Shown here: one piece after another, positions 1 through 8,930 of the stretch
Numbering within the stretch: position 1 is the stretch's first letter
Layout: every line of letters starts with the position of its first letter
Assembly (NCBI GenBank): GCA_027886175.1
Contig: JAJNNQ010000137.1
Location: 7,692,001-7,756,000, forward strand
Direction: 5' to 3'
Length of the DNA stretch: 64,000 nt
Source: Phylloscopus collybita
Lineage: Eukaryota; Chordata; Aves; Passeriformes; Phylloscopidae
Made by a program: the position numbers and the translations under genes
The notes under the pieces: model-generated
What the model was told of the DNA's origin: nothing
What the model saw: only the letters and a program-made list of their open reading frames with translations
The model's database searches: none

Positions 1-152
1 TGAGTTCCCCGAGCTGGGCTGGGGCCGGCGGGTGGGGCCGGCCTGTGATGCGCTCTGGGCTCTGTGACAGCACGGGGCCCACGTCACAATGGGGGCAGCA
101 GCTATCAAAGGCCCCGGCGGTTGCCGCTGCCCCAGTAGAGCTTGGACAAGCG
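1..152 (+). promoter_or_regulatory. Unit 1 promoter/non-coding first exon (partial)
   Basis: CpG-rich sequence ending at a good donor (AAGCG|GTGAGT) at 152/153. It contains ACAATGG and ATCAAAG motifs (SOX-like and TCF/LEF-like cores). Unlike units 2-4, unit 1 reads CACGTCA rather than CGCGTCA just before ACAATGG. The transcription start is unknown and the upstream part lies outside the window. Confidence 0.5.
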
Positions 153-441
153 GTGAGTGCACACGCAGTGGGGACACAGGGCTGGGGGAGGGCTGGGGCA
201 GAAGTGCCGGCACCCAGCCGGGCCGTGTCATCTGGCCCTGCACCCGGGGCCCAGGCCCTGGCGGGAGCGCCGTGCTCAGGCCCCGGTGCCTGCGGGGGCA
301 GCGGTGCAGGCCTTGCCGCCGGCCAGCTGCCGGGGGTGGGGGGGGCCCTCTCCTTCCTGCCGCCGCATCCCGGCGGCTCCTGCCCCCACTGTCTGGCTCC
401 ATTGCGGCCCCACTGAACCCCTTCTGTGTGTCCTCCTGCAG
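153..441 (+). other. Unit 1 predicted 5' UTR intron
   Basis: A 289-bp G-rich segment with donor GTGAGT at 153 and acceptor CTCCTGCAG ending at 441, directly followed by ACCATGG. It contains a four-run G-quadruplex motif at 179-198. The splice call rests on consensus sites only; the reading frame stays open through the segment, so retention cannot be excluded. Confidence 0.55.
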
Positions 442-444
442 ACC

Positions 445-2547
445 ATGGCGTTCTTGGCCTTGCTCTTCGTGCTCGTGCACAGCCTGCTCCAGTACCCGCA
501 GCCAGCTGGCGATGGGCTGGATGAGGCCGTGCACCGGCGAATGCGGGAGCGTCAGGAGCTGCTGGAACGAGAGATGGCTCGGCTGCTGCAGGAGCTGGAG
601 CAGCAGGACAAGGGCTGGGGAAGCCCGCTCTTTGATGCTCTGCAGCAGTGGCCATTGTGGGTTCTTGCTGGACTCCTGCTCCTCTTAGGCCTGTGGTTTA
701 GCTGCAGGAGAAGGAGCTGTGAAGCCAGCAGCAGCAGCAAGGACCAGAGCTCCTGCAAGACGTTAGGAGAAGAGAGAAGGAAAGATCAGGAAGAGGATAT
801 TTTTGACTCAGAAGAGGGCAGAGAAGACGTTGATGTGACCATGGAGGCAGTTGACAGCAGCAGTGGAAAGGACAGAGAAGGCGGCCCTGTGGCTGAAGGA
901 GATGAAGGAGACGGCGATGAAAGCAGAGAAGAAGAAAACAAGGATGTGCAGGTGGAGCAAGACAAAGACACGGCAAAAGAAGGAGAAGGAGATGGAAAGG
1001 AAGGAAAAACCACTGGAGCGAATATGAAGGCAGGCAAGAGTGACGATGTAAACGAAGGTGAAGGCAACGTGGAAGGAAAGGAAGAACACACAGATGTGAA
1101 GGTGCGGGAAAGTAGTGACGCCAGTGAGCAGAGAAGCAGTGATGGGGCTGGGCAGCAAGATAGGAGCGATGGTGGCAATGAAGTAGACCTCAGTGGTTTT
1201 GCTGCCACTGAGGAAGAAAAGAAGGAAATGGTGAGAGAAGATGACAATGAGAGAAGCAAGGATGAGGAACAGGGCAGGGTAAATGTGGAAGGAAACAAGA
1301 ATGAGGAGAGGAAAGAAGACCACCAAGGTAACGTGGCTGCCAGTGATAAAGAAGGCAATGAGGGTGGCAAGAAAGAAAGAGGCGGTGGTGGAATTGGAGA
1401 GAAAGACACGCGAGGTGTTGGGAGAAGGCAGAGCATCCTTGTTGTGGATGGCGTTCAGTGGCCTGTGGAGGAGCTGGAGACAGGTTGCTCAGTGACAGCG
1501 GAGCTGATGGAGAGCTTGACGCGTGTCTTTGTGGACAGCGTCAGCAATAGCTTCTTGCCGGTTCCTGAAGAAGCAATCGGGGTGGGCAGTGCCTTTGAGG
1601 GTTGGAGTCCCCGTGAGTGGGATGGCGTGTACCGCGTGCTGGTGCCGCTGAATCCCCCGCCAGGGCATGCCTTCCACCTGGAACCGAACGGTGCAGGGCA
1701 GACGGCAGCAAGGAGCTTCAGGGTCCGCGTGGAGCTGGTGTGCACGTGCAAGAGGGAGCAGCTGGGCCAGGAGCTGCTGTGCCTCCTGCACCACTCGCAG
1801 CAGGAGCTGCGGCGGAGGCATAAGCGCAGCCTCCTCAAGACACTCTGCACCGGCTCCTACCTGGATGTGGAGAAAACCTCCCACTGGTTCTCCCAGTTGG
1901 TCAGGTCCTCGTGGCTGCATGTTCCTCAGTCACAGTCCTGGCGCTTGGAGATTCAGCCCGGCAGCCGGTCCTGCCAATGCCGGCTGAGCAAAGGCAAGAA
2001 GAGCCTGACGCTGGAGATGCTCCTTGGCGTGCGCCAAGGAGACTCCGACGTCTTTGTGGTCAGCCAGGCTGCCGAGGCCGACGTCGTGGCAAGCACAGAG
2101 TGGCCTGAGACCTTTGCTGTAGCCGAGGCAAAGTTCTTCCAGTACATCGCCAGGCAGGTGCCCTGTGAGAACTTGCACCTGAAATGCCTGCAGGTCTTCA
2201 CCTGCGTCCTGAGGGGCACGGGTTTTTCCAGCTCCATCTGGAAGACCGTGGTCATGCACGTGCTGACCACCGTGCCGCTGTCCAAGTGGCGCAGGAGGGA
2301 CTTTGCGCGGCGGCTCTGGGACATCATGTCCTACCTGGGCCGCTGCCTGCAGTTGAAATGCCTGGACCACTTTGTGCTGGGCAACGAGCGGCTTCCTGCA
2401 GAGATCCGCGTGCCGCCGGCAGTGGAAGCGGTTGAGCCTCTCAACCTCTTTGAGCACCTGGCTCAAGATCCAGCTGCCCACAGAGAGGCGATGAGAGCGT
2501 ATGGTCAGCTGCGCTTTCGCCTCTGGGTGCTGCTCTCCAACCGCTGA
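445..2547 (+). CDS. ITPRIPL1-like: ITPRIPL1-like membrane protein, copy 1 (700 aa)
   Basis: Recognised as an ITPRIP-like family protein from its C-terminal Mab-21-type region. The ATG was chosen because it follows a splice acceptor (CTGCAG|ACC) and sits in a Kozak context (ACCATGG). The open frame runs further upstream, but through the predicted intron. Layout by residue: hydrophobic signal peptide 1-17; heptad-like coiled coil 25-57; membrane segment about 69-87 followed by CRRR; Glu/Lys/Asp/Ser-rich linker about 95-328; Mab-21/ITPRIP domain about 338-690 with the nucleotidyltransferase-fold GSAFEGW motif at 381-387 and conserved blocks CTCKRE, CTGSYLDV, LHLKCLQ and VEPLNLFEHL. By family knowledge, mammalian ITPRIPL1 is a single-pass membrane protein with this plan but a much shorter linker. 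A catalytic role is doubtful, because the position that usually carries Asp before the LVP strand is Arg397. The frame is intact, and the coding region is a single exon. Confidence 0.85.
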   Translation: MAFLALLFVLVHSLLQYPQPAGDGLDEAVHRRMRERQELLEREMARLLQELEQQDKGWGSPLFDALQQWPLWVLAGLLLLLGLWFSCRRRSCEASSSSKDQSSCKTLGEERRKDQEEDIFDSEEGREDVDVTMEAVDSSSGKDREGGPVAEGDEGDGDESREEENKDVQVEQDKDTAKEGEGDGKEGKTTGANMKAGKSDDVNEGEGNVEGKEEHTDVKVRESSDASEQRSSDGAGQQDRSDGGNEVDLSGFAATEEEKKEMVREDDNERSKDEEQGRVNVEGNKNEERKEDHQGNVAASDKEGNEGGKKERGGGGIGEKDTRGVGRRQSILVVDGVQWPVEELETGCSVTAELMESLTRVFVDSVSNSFLPVPEEAIGVGSAFEGWSPREWDGVYRVLVPLNPPPGHAFHLEPNGAGQTAARSFRVRVELVCTCKREQLGQELLCLLHHSQQELRRRHKRSLLKTLCTGSYLDVEKTSHWFSQLVRSSWLHVPQSQSWRLEIQPGSRSCQCRLSKGKKSLTLEMLLGVRQGDSDVFVVSQAAEADVVASTEWPETFAVAEAKFFQYIARQVPCENLHLKCLQVFTCVLRGTGFSSSIWKTVVMHVLTTVPLSKWRRRDFARRLWDIMSYLGRCLQLKCLDHFVLGNERLPAEIRVPPAVEAVEPLNLFEHLAQDPAAHREAMRAYGQLRFRLWVLLSNR

Positions 2548-3104
2548 GAGGAGTTCCCTGCACAGAGCGGTGCTGGGGGGGCTCACACCCTAGGGCAGCC
2601 ACGTCAACACTGCGAAATGGTTGCTTTCCTCACTGGCAATCCTCAGGCTGCTTTCCTCCTCCTGGGGACGGAAGATGCTGCAGCGCATGGAGTCCTTATG
2701 GAGACACATCTGTGAGTTGCCTTGCCCTTCACCTGCTTACAAGGAAGCTGTTGCCTGCGTCAGTGGGACAGGAATTGGCTCCACCTGCACATCCTCACAG
2801 AAGGCAGTGAAACACCTCGCAGACAGAAACCTAGGCTGTTAAGGATGTAGTGTAGTTAGTTAGTGAGTCAGCTGTAGCTTTAGTTGTTTTGCAAGGATGT
2901 AGTTTGTAGTATATGGACTTTAGTACAGAAAAATAGGTAGTCAGAGTTTTCATAATGAGAGTTGTTTATTAGCATTCCTTTTAGAGGCCCTTTAGGGCTG
3001 TCAGTGTCTAACTGTTTTCCCTTAGTTTAGGGAATGTAACTACCCTACTGTAGTTGTAATAGCTGGATAATGGTCAGACATCTATGTTAGAAAAATGTAT
3101 AAGA

Positions 3105-3395
3105 AGAGAGAATGTTTGTAATATTACAAATAATATTAGTATTTTATTGGAAATATTATATACAAATCCTATTTGTAATAAATTACAAATAGTATTTGTA
3201 GACAGTAATTCAAATGACAGAGAAATGTCTACTTGTAATAATACAAGTAATAATATTGTAATATTCCAAATTATTCATTTGTCATCATATGACAAATATT
3301 ATGATCTGTAATATTTTTACAAAGAATGTTATTTGGCTATTATATGTACAAATATACAAGTAATATTATTACAAATCGTAGTCAGTAATAATTGG
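3105..3395 (+). repeat. Palindrome-rich AT segment, unit 1 3' region
   Basis: Dense short inverted repeats built around TTGTAAT/ATTACAA. There is a perfect 16-bp palindrome at 3115-3130. An 11-bp-arm hairpin spans 3169-3192, with CTATTTGTAAT and its complement around AA. An 8-bp-arm hairpin spans 3230-3249, and a 9-bp-arm hairpin 3277-3297 has a CAT loop. The segment lies between the stop codon and AATAAA signals, so it probably belongs to the 3' UTR. Confidence 0.8.
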
Positions 3396-3415
3396 ATATC
3401 TATGTTTGAAAAATT

Positions 3416-3522
3416 AATAAAAAGAGACAAGTTTCTCAAATTGCCTGAAATGTGTCATTCTTTGTAGTTAAGCCCCTGTATCTTGGAGACTGCCCTTCCT
3501 ACATACCCCTTCCTGAAATAAA
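3416..3522 (+). terminator. Candidate poly(A) signals of copy 1
   Basis: AATAAA hexamers at 3416-3421 and 3517-3522. The second is followed about 25 bp later by a GTGTTGG-type GT-rich element, as expected for a cleavage site. If used, the 3' UTR would be about 0.9-1.0 kb and would contain the palindrome cluster. Confidence 0.5.
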
Positions 3523-4029
3523 GACATTCTGCAAATAGAGGTGTTGGATATATTAACTGTGCTGTCTCTTGAGCATTCCCATAGAAATGCTTGAAGCTTG
3601 AAGTGACAGCGCTCTGAGGTGCCTCAAAGTTTGCAGCGGAGTACTCTTGAAGTTTTTAGGAATCTTTGGAGAAGTTTTCTTGACACTGTCACTTTTATAG
3701 GCTCCTGAGGAACCATTCAGTCATAAACATTGAACAGAGAAGCCCCCAACTGCAAAACGTGGTTTAATGCACAGGTCTTTTTTTGGCTTCTCATAACCAA
3801 GGTTTTGACAGAAAACTGTTGTTATAGATAAAAACAAACAAACAAACAAACAAGCCAAAAACCACACAAAACAAACAAAAAACCCACCAAAACCAAGAAA
3901 AAACCCACGAGGCTGAAACTTTTTAATAGTTGTGTTTCTATGCTAGCTGTGTGTTTCCATTTCTGCTTGTAACTGTGTTTATTTTCCAACTAGTTCTGAG
4001 TTGGTACAAGTACTTACAAGTACAACGTT
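3523..4029 (+). other. Spacer with (AAAC)n stretch, unit 1
   Basis: Non-coding spacer. At 3831-3908 it holds an AAAC microsatellite that degenerates into A/C-rich sequence. Unit 1 has a longer perfect AAAC run than units 2-4, so the tract varies in length between copies. Nothing else recognisable. Confidence 0.6.
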
Positions 4030-4585
4030 GCTGGAGTAGTTGTTGGATACTGTTGCAGTGTTTGGTTTCAAATCTTTGTAGGAGTTTTGTGCGGCTGCCT
4101 CCCCGAATGCAGTTAAGGGGACAACACCAAAGACAAGGGGGACCTTCTACCCTTTCTTCCTCAGACAACTCAAAACCCGAGACCACCGTCCAGTGTTTTC
4201 CTTGGAGATCACGGCCACCCAATGGAAACACGGCGGGAAGAAATGATTGGTGTGGAAAGCACCCTGCTAAGAGCCAACGAGAGCCCCAAGAACGCCCCAA
4301 TCATGGAAAGGATCCAAAAGGGACCAATCCCTGAGGGGACCGAGACTTTAAAAGGGACTGACCCCCCTCAGTGGGAGCTTCGCCCTCAGGAACTTGGCTG
4401 TCCCCAGGGGTGCCCCGTGCGCGCGTTTCTAGTTTCTCTGACTTGCCGTCAGGGGCTGGGACGAGCCCAGCCTCCTGCTCCTGTAGCCGATTTTACAACA
4501 AAAAACCATTGGCCTTTCCTTTTTAACATCTTTGGATTTATGGTCTCGTCATTAAACTGGCAACATTGTAACACTGTGACAACAA
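4030..4585 (+). repeat. LTR-like module, unit 1
   Basis: GC-rich block between AT-rich neighbours, laid out like a retroviral LTR. CCAAT motifs occur near 4208, 4296 and 4323. A TATA-like TTTAAAAG is at 4347-4354. A C/G-rich stretch follows, and then ATTAAA at 4551-4556 shortly before an ACAACA end. I could not find convincing terminal TG...CA ends or target-site duplications, so a solitary LTR is a hypothesis. A 150-aa open frame crosses it but resembles nothing I know. From 4586 to 4875 I see nothing. Confidence 0.35.
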
Positions 4586-4874
4586 AAAGTCCTGTTTCCT
4601 CTATTCCTGATTATCTGTTTCCCTTTGGAGAGGCCTTGCTGTGCTATGAATACTACCTCTTCCACCAGGCCTAATAGGCCTAGCAGCAATGAGAGCCACT
4701 TGAGAGCATGCACAGCTCTGTTCATGGTGAGATGCCGCTCAACAAAATAGAATTCACTTCTTGCAATACATAGTAGAAGTATTTTTTCTTTTTGCCTTTG
4801 TATCAATACATCTGGGCTCAACTGGTCACTTTTAAACTCGGAACACCTTAGGAACACCTGGCTCGGGGCAATCC

Positions 4875-5563
4875 TTGATATCAACACAGAGTGGATGATG
4901 AACAGGTTGAGGGCAGCCCTGCAGACAAGGACTTGGGGATACTGGTGAATGAAAAAATGGATATGAGGTAGCAACGTGTGTGCTCACAGCCTGCCAAGCC
5001 AGCTGTATCCTGGGCTGTAGCACGCAAGAAATGTCTTCAGCAGCTAGAGGGAGGGGATTCTGCCTCTTCAGTCTGCTCTGGTGAGACCCCAGCTGCAGTC
5101 CTACATCCAGTTCTGGGGCACCCAGTTCAAGAAAGACATGGACGTTGAAATGAGTCATGGGAAGAGCCCTGACAATGGTCAGGGGGCTGTGACACCTTCC
5201 ACCTGAGGACAGGCTGAGAGGTTTGGGGTTGTTCCACCAGGAGAACAGAAGGCTCTGAGGAGACCTTATTGGCGCTTTCCAATAGATAAAGGGGGCTTGT
5301 AAAAAAGATGAGCAAGGGCTTTTTACCAAAGCCTTTAGTGACAGGACAAGGGGCAGTAGCTTGAAACGGGAAGAGAGTAGATAGAAACTGGACAGAAGAA
5401 AGACACGTTCTGTTATGAGAGCGGTGAGAAACTGGCCCAGGTTGCCCAGAGAAGCTGTGGATGGCCCATCTTTGGACGTGTTCAAGGCTGTGTTTAGGTG
5501 GGGCTTTGACCAAGCTGATCAAGTGCAAGATATTCCTCCTCATACTGAGGGCCTTGAACTGGA
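4875..5563 (+). mobile_element. CR1 LINE fragment, unit 1
   Basis: Sense-strand CR1 3' region. Recognisable CR1 landmarks include AGGACTTGGGGATACTGGT, TGTATCCTGGGCTG, CAGTTCTGGGGCAC, AGACATGGAC, GACAGGCTGAGAG, GTGACAGGACAAGG and GTTGCCCAGAGAAGCTGTGG. It has internal deletions relative to the consensus. It is cut at GAACTGGA (5556-5563), where the next unit begins instead of the CR1 3' end. Confidence 0.85.
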
Positions 5564-6149
5564 AATTGCTCTCCTTCTGCGCACTAATGGGAGGGCGTGA
5601 CATGCCTGACAACACTGCTGTCTGTCTAGCAGTGGACATCTGTGGTCACTATGCAGGTTTTTGAGTCACATCCTGTTTCCCCTTCCTCCCTCCCCATTTC
5701 AGAAGTTCCACTTATAGATGAGGTCCCCAAAGAAAGGCTGAGGAGGATAATCTATCCTTTACTCACAGTCCTTTGGAGGGAAAAAAACAGAGAGACAGCT
5801 GAAATAGACAGAAGTTCCTTTATCAGTCTGAGAGATTGGCTAACTCTGTTGAAGGGAGACACTTTGGAAGATGGTGGGAGTGGCAGAGGTACATCTTTGC
5901 CCAAATTTGAAAAAACAGACCTTGTACTTTCTGAACGAAATCCTGGCTATGCCAGAATTTTGCACAGCATTGAACCATAGAGTTTGAGAGCTAAGAGGAG
6001 AATGAAGACATTTGTAATTTCATAACTACCTTATTGGCCCTTTTTAGGATGGTATTAGATCTTCCTGTGCATCATCCAAGCAACTGGGACTTGTTTCAGA
6101 ACTATTTCTCACTAAATGTGTAACAAAACATTAGCCTACATCCTGCCTC
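5564..6149 (+). other. Unit 2 leader with 112-aa ORF
   Basis: Non-repeat leader of the unit. A pyrimidine-rich run ending in CCATTTCAG (to about 5702) looks like a splice acceptor. An open frame covers 5642-5980, and its part after the acceptor would encode about 92 residues. I do not recognise the protein. In units 3 and 4 the A7 run near 5781 is A8, which shifts the frame, so this is probably non-coding or a decayed exon. Confidence 0.3.
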
Positions 6150-6535
6150 AAAAGTAAGAAGTAGCTATAATATAAAAATGTCCTCTGTCCAGTATTAAAT
6201 AAAAGCCTACAGCTGTGTGCTGAGAACACCCATGGGTCATGTCACCCAAATTTTTATTTGACAGGGGTTGCGCGGGAGGGCACTTGCGCCTGCTTTGGAA
6301 AGGGGAGCTCTGGGCTTGCCAGGTTCCCAAGTGACGCGTCTGCGCTTGGTGTCTGTTGGGGCTTTGGGCATCCAGGGCCATGATGAGTTCCCCGAGCTGG
6401 GCTGGGGACGGCGGGTGGGGCCGGCCTGTGATGCGCTCTGGGCTCTGTGACAGCACGGGGCCCGCGTCACAATGGGGGCAGCAGCTATCAAAGGCCCCGG
6501 CGGTTGCCACTGCCCCAGTAGAGCTTGGACAAGCG
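6150..6535 (+). promoter_or_regulatory. Unit 2 promoter and non-coding first exon
   Basis: A TATA-like TATTAAATAAAAG at 6193-6205 is followed by a change from AT-rich to CpG-rich sequence from about 6265. Visible motifs are GTGACGCGTC (6331-6340), ACAATGG (6469-6475) and ATCAAAG (6487-6493). The exon ends at donor AAGCG|GTGAGT (6535/6536). The start site is not defined; the motif calls are by eye. Confidence 0.5.
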
Positions 6536-6824
6536 GTGAGTGCACACGCAGTGGGGACACAGGGCTGGGGGAGGGCTGGGGCAGAAGTGCCGGCACCCAG
6601 CCGGGCCGTGTCATCTGGCCCTGCACCCGGGGCCCAGGCCCTGGCGGGAGCGCCGTGCTCAGGCCCCGGTGCCTGCGGGGGCAGCGGTGCAGGCCTTGCC
6701 GCCGGCCAGCTGCCGGGGGCGGGGGGAGCCCTCTCCTTCCTGCCGCCGCATCCCGGCGGCTCCTGCCCCCACTGTCTGGCTCCATTGCGGCCCCACTGAA
6801 CCCCTTCTGTGTGTCCTCCTGCAG
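6536..6824 (+). other. Unit 2 predicted 5' UTR intron
   Basis: A 289-bp intron with the same GTGAGT donor and CTCCTGCAG acceptor as unit 1. The four-run G-quadruplex motif is at 6562-6581. Confidence 0.55.
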
Positions 6825-6827
6825 ACC

Positions 6828-8930
6828 ATGGCGTTCTTGGCCTTGCTCTTTGTGCTCGTGCACAGCCTGCTCCAGTACCCGCAGCCAGCTGGCGATGGGC
6901 TGGATGAGGCCGTTCACCGGCGAATGCAGGAGCGTCAGGAGCTGCTGGAACGAGAGATGGCTCGGCTGCTGCAGGAGCTGGAGCAGCAGGACAAGGGCTG
7001 GGGAAGCCCGCTCTTTGATGCTCTGCAGCAGTGGCCATTGTGGGTTCTTGCTGGACTCCTGCTCCTCTTGGGCCTGTGGTTTAGCTGCAGGAGAAGGAGC
7101 TGTGAAGCCAGCAGCAGCAGCAAGGACCAGAGCTCCTGCAAGACCTTAGGAGAAGAGAGAAGAAAAGATCAGGAAGAGGATATTTTTGACTCAGAAGAGG
7201 GCAGAGAAGACGTGGATGTGACCATGGAGGCAGTTGACAGCAGCAGTGGAAAGGACAGAGAAGGCAGCCCTGTGGCTGAAGGAGATGAAGGAGACGGCGA
7301 TGAAAGCAGAGAAGAAGAAAACAAGGATGTGCAGGTGGAGCAAGACAAAGACACGGCAAAAGAAGGAGAAGGAGATGGAAAGGAAGGAAAAACCACTGGA
7401 GCGAATATGAAGGCAGGCAACAGTGACGACGTAAACGAAGGTGAAGGCAACGTGGAAGGAAAGGAAGAACACACAGATGTGAAGGTGCGGGAAAGTAGTG
7501 ACGCCAGTGAGCAGAGAAGCAGTGATGGGGCTGGGCAGCAAGATAGGAGCGATGGTGGCAATGAAGTAGACCACAGTGGTTTTGCTGCCACTGAGGAAGA
7601 AAAGAAGGAAATGGTGAGAGAAGATGACAATGAGAGAAGCAAGGATGAGGAACAGGGCAGGGTAAATGTGGAAGGAAACAAGAATGAGGAGAGGAAAGAA
7701 GACCACCAAGGTAACGTGGCTGCCAGTGATAAAGAAGGCAATGAGGGTGGCAAGAAAGAAAGAGGCGGTGGTGGAATTGGAGAGAAAGACACGCGAGGTG
7801 TTGGGAGAAGGCAGAGCATCCTTGTTGTGGATGGCGTTCAGTGGCCTGTGGAGGAGCTGGAGACAGGTTGCTCAGTGACAGCGGAGCTGATGGAGAGCTT
7901 GACGCGTGTCTTTGTGGACAGCGTCAGCAATAGCTTCTTGCCGGTTCCTGAAGAAGCCATCGGGGTGGGCAGTGCCTTTGAGGGTTGGAGTCCCCGTGAG
8001 TGGGATGGCGTGTACCGCGTGCTGGTGCCGCTGAATCCCCCGCCAGGGCACGCCTTCCACCTGGAACCGAACGGTGCAGGGCAGACGGCAGCAAGGAGCT
8101 TCAGGGTCCGCGTGGAGCTGGTGTGCACGTGCAAGAGGGAGCAGCTGGGCCAGGAGCTGCTGTGCCTCCTGCACCACTCGCAGCAGGAGCTGCGGCGGAG
8201 GCATAAGCGCAGCCTCCTCAAGACACTCTGCACCGGCTCCTACCTGGATGTGGAGAAAACCTCCCACTGGTTCTCCCAGTTGGTCAGGTCCTCGTGGCTG
8301 CATGTTCCTCAGTCACAGTCCTGGCGCTTGGAGATTCAGCCCGGCAGCCGGTCCTGCCAATGCCGGCTGAGCAAAGGCAAGAAGAGCCTGACGCTGGAGA
8401 TGCTCCTTGGCGTGCGCCAAGGAGACTCCGACGTCTTTGTGGTCAGCCAGGCTGCCGAGGCCGACGTCGTGGCAAGCACAGAGTGGCCTGAGACCTTTGC
8501 TGTAGCCGAGGCAAAGTTCTTCCAGTACATCGCCAGGCAGGTGCCCTGTGAGAACTTGCACCTGAAATGCCTGCAGGTCTTCACCTGCGTCCTGAGGGGC
8601 ACGGGTTTTTCCAGCTCCATCTGGAAGACCGTGGTCATGCACGTGCTGACCACCGTGCCGCTGTCCAAGTGGCGCAGGAGGGACTTTGCGCGGCGGCTCT
8701 GGGACATCATGTCCTACCTGGGCCGCTGCCTGCAGTTGAAATGCCTGGACCACTTTGTGCTGGGCAACGAGCGGCTTCCTGCAGAGATCCGCGTGCCGCC
8801 GGCAGTGGAAGCGGTTGAGCCTCTCAACCTCTTTGAGCACCTGGCTCAAGATCCAGCTGCCCACAGAGAGGCGATGAGAGCGTATGGTCAGCTGCGCTTT
8901 CGCCTCTGGGTGCTGCTCTCCAACCGCTGA
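6828..8930 (+). CDS. ITPRIPL1-like: ITPRIPL1-like membrane protein, copy 2 (700 aa)
   Basis: Near-identical to copy 1 in length and architecture: signal peptide 1-17, coiled coil 25-57, membrane segment 69-87, acidic linker to about 328, and Mab-21/ITPRIP domain 338-690. Amino-acid differences from copy 1 that I see are R34Q in the coiled coil, and G147S, K199N and L249H in the linker; the Mab-21 domain is unchanged. The start was chosen on the same grounds (splice acceptor followed by ACCATGG). The frame is intact with no stop or frameshift. The near absence of changes in the folded domain fits either recent duplication with conversion or constraint; the sequence alone does not separate these. 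Confidence 0.85.
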   Translation: MAFLALLFVLVHSLLQYPQPAGDGLDEAVHRRMQERQELLEREMARLLQELEQQDKGWGSPLFDALQQWPLWVLAGLLLLLGLWFSCRRRSCEASSSSKDQSSCKTLGEERRKDQEEDIFDSEEGREDVDVTMEAVDSSSGKDREGSPVAEGDEGDGDESREEENKDVQVEQDKDTAKEGEGDGKEGKTTGANMKAGNSDDVNEGEGNVEGKEEHTDVKVRESSDASEQRSSDGAGQQDRSDGGNEVDHSGFAATEEEKKEMVREDDNERSKDEEQGRVNVEGNKNEERKEDHQGNVAASDKEGNEGGKKERGGGGIGEKDTRGVGRRQSILVVDGVQWPVEELETGCSVTAELMESLTRVFVDSVSNSFLPVPEEAIGVGSAFEGWSPREWDGVYRVLVPLNPPPGHAFHLEPNGAGQTAARSFRVRVELVCTCKREQLGQELLCLLHHSQQELRRRHKRSLLKTLCTGSYLDVEKTSHWFSQLVRSSWLHVPQSQSWRLEIQPGSRSCQCRLSKGKKSLTLEMLLGVRQGDSDVFVVSQAAEADVVASTEWPETFAVAEAKFFQYIARQVPCENLHLKCLQVFTCVLRGTGFSSSIWKTVVMHVLTTVPLSKWRRRDFARRLWDIMSYLGRCLQLKCLDHFVLGNERLPAEIRVPPAVEAVEPLNLFEHLAQDPAAHREAMRAYGQLRFRLWVLLSNR

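Larger units (their letters stand above)
1..5563 (+). repeat. Tandem unit 1 (left-truncated by window)
   Basis: First of four head-to-tail units. Base 1 corresponds to base 6384 of unit 2, so about 820 bp of leader lie outside the window. The unit carries the ITPRIPL1-like gene, the palindrome-rich 3' region, the LTR-like module and a CR1 fragment. It ends at the same CR1 point as units 2 and 3. Whether further units lie upstream cannot be seen. Confidence 0.95.

Noticed and set aside
157..444. Upstream extension of the copy 1 frame to an ATG at 157 (796 aa)
   Set aside because: It runs through a segment with consensus donor and acceptor, its sequence differs from the family N-terminus, and a signal-peptide-like start in Kozak context follows the acceptor at 445.
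786..1436. Long minus-strand open frames opposite the acidic linker (also in the other copies)
   Set aside because: They are Ser/Leu/Pro-rich shadows of the purine-rich sense strand, present only because GAA/GAG/AAG-rich codons lack stops in reverse. No family resemblance.
4222..4674. 150-aa open frame preserved in all four spacers
   Set aside because: The copies are so similar that an open frame would persist by chance. It crosses the LTR-like block and resembles no known protein.
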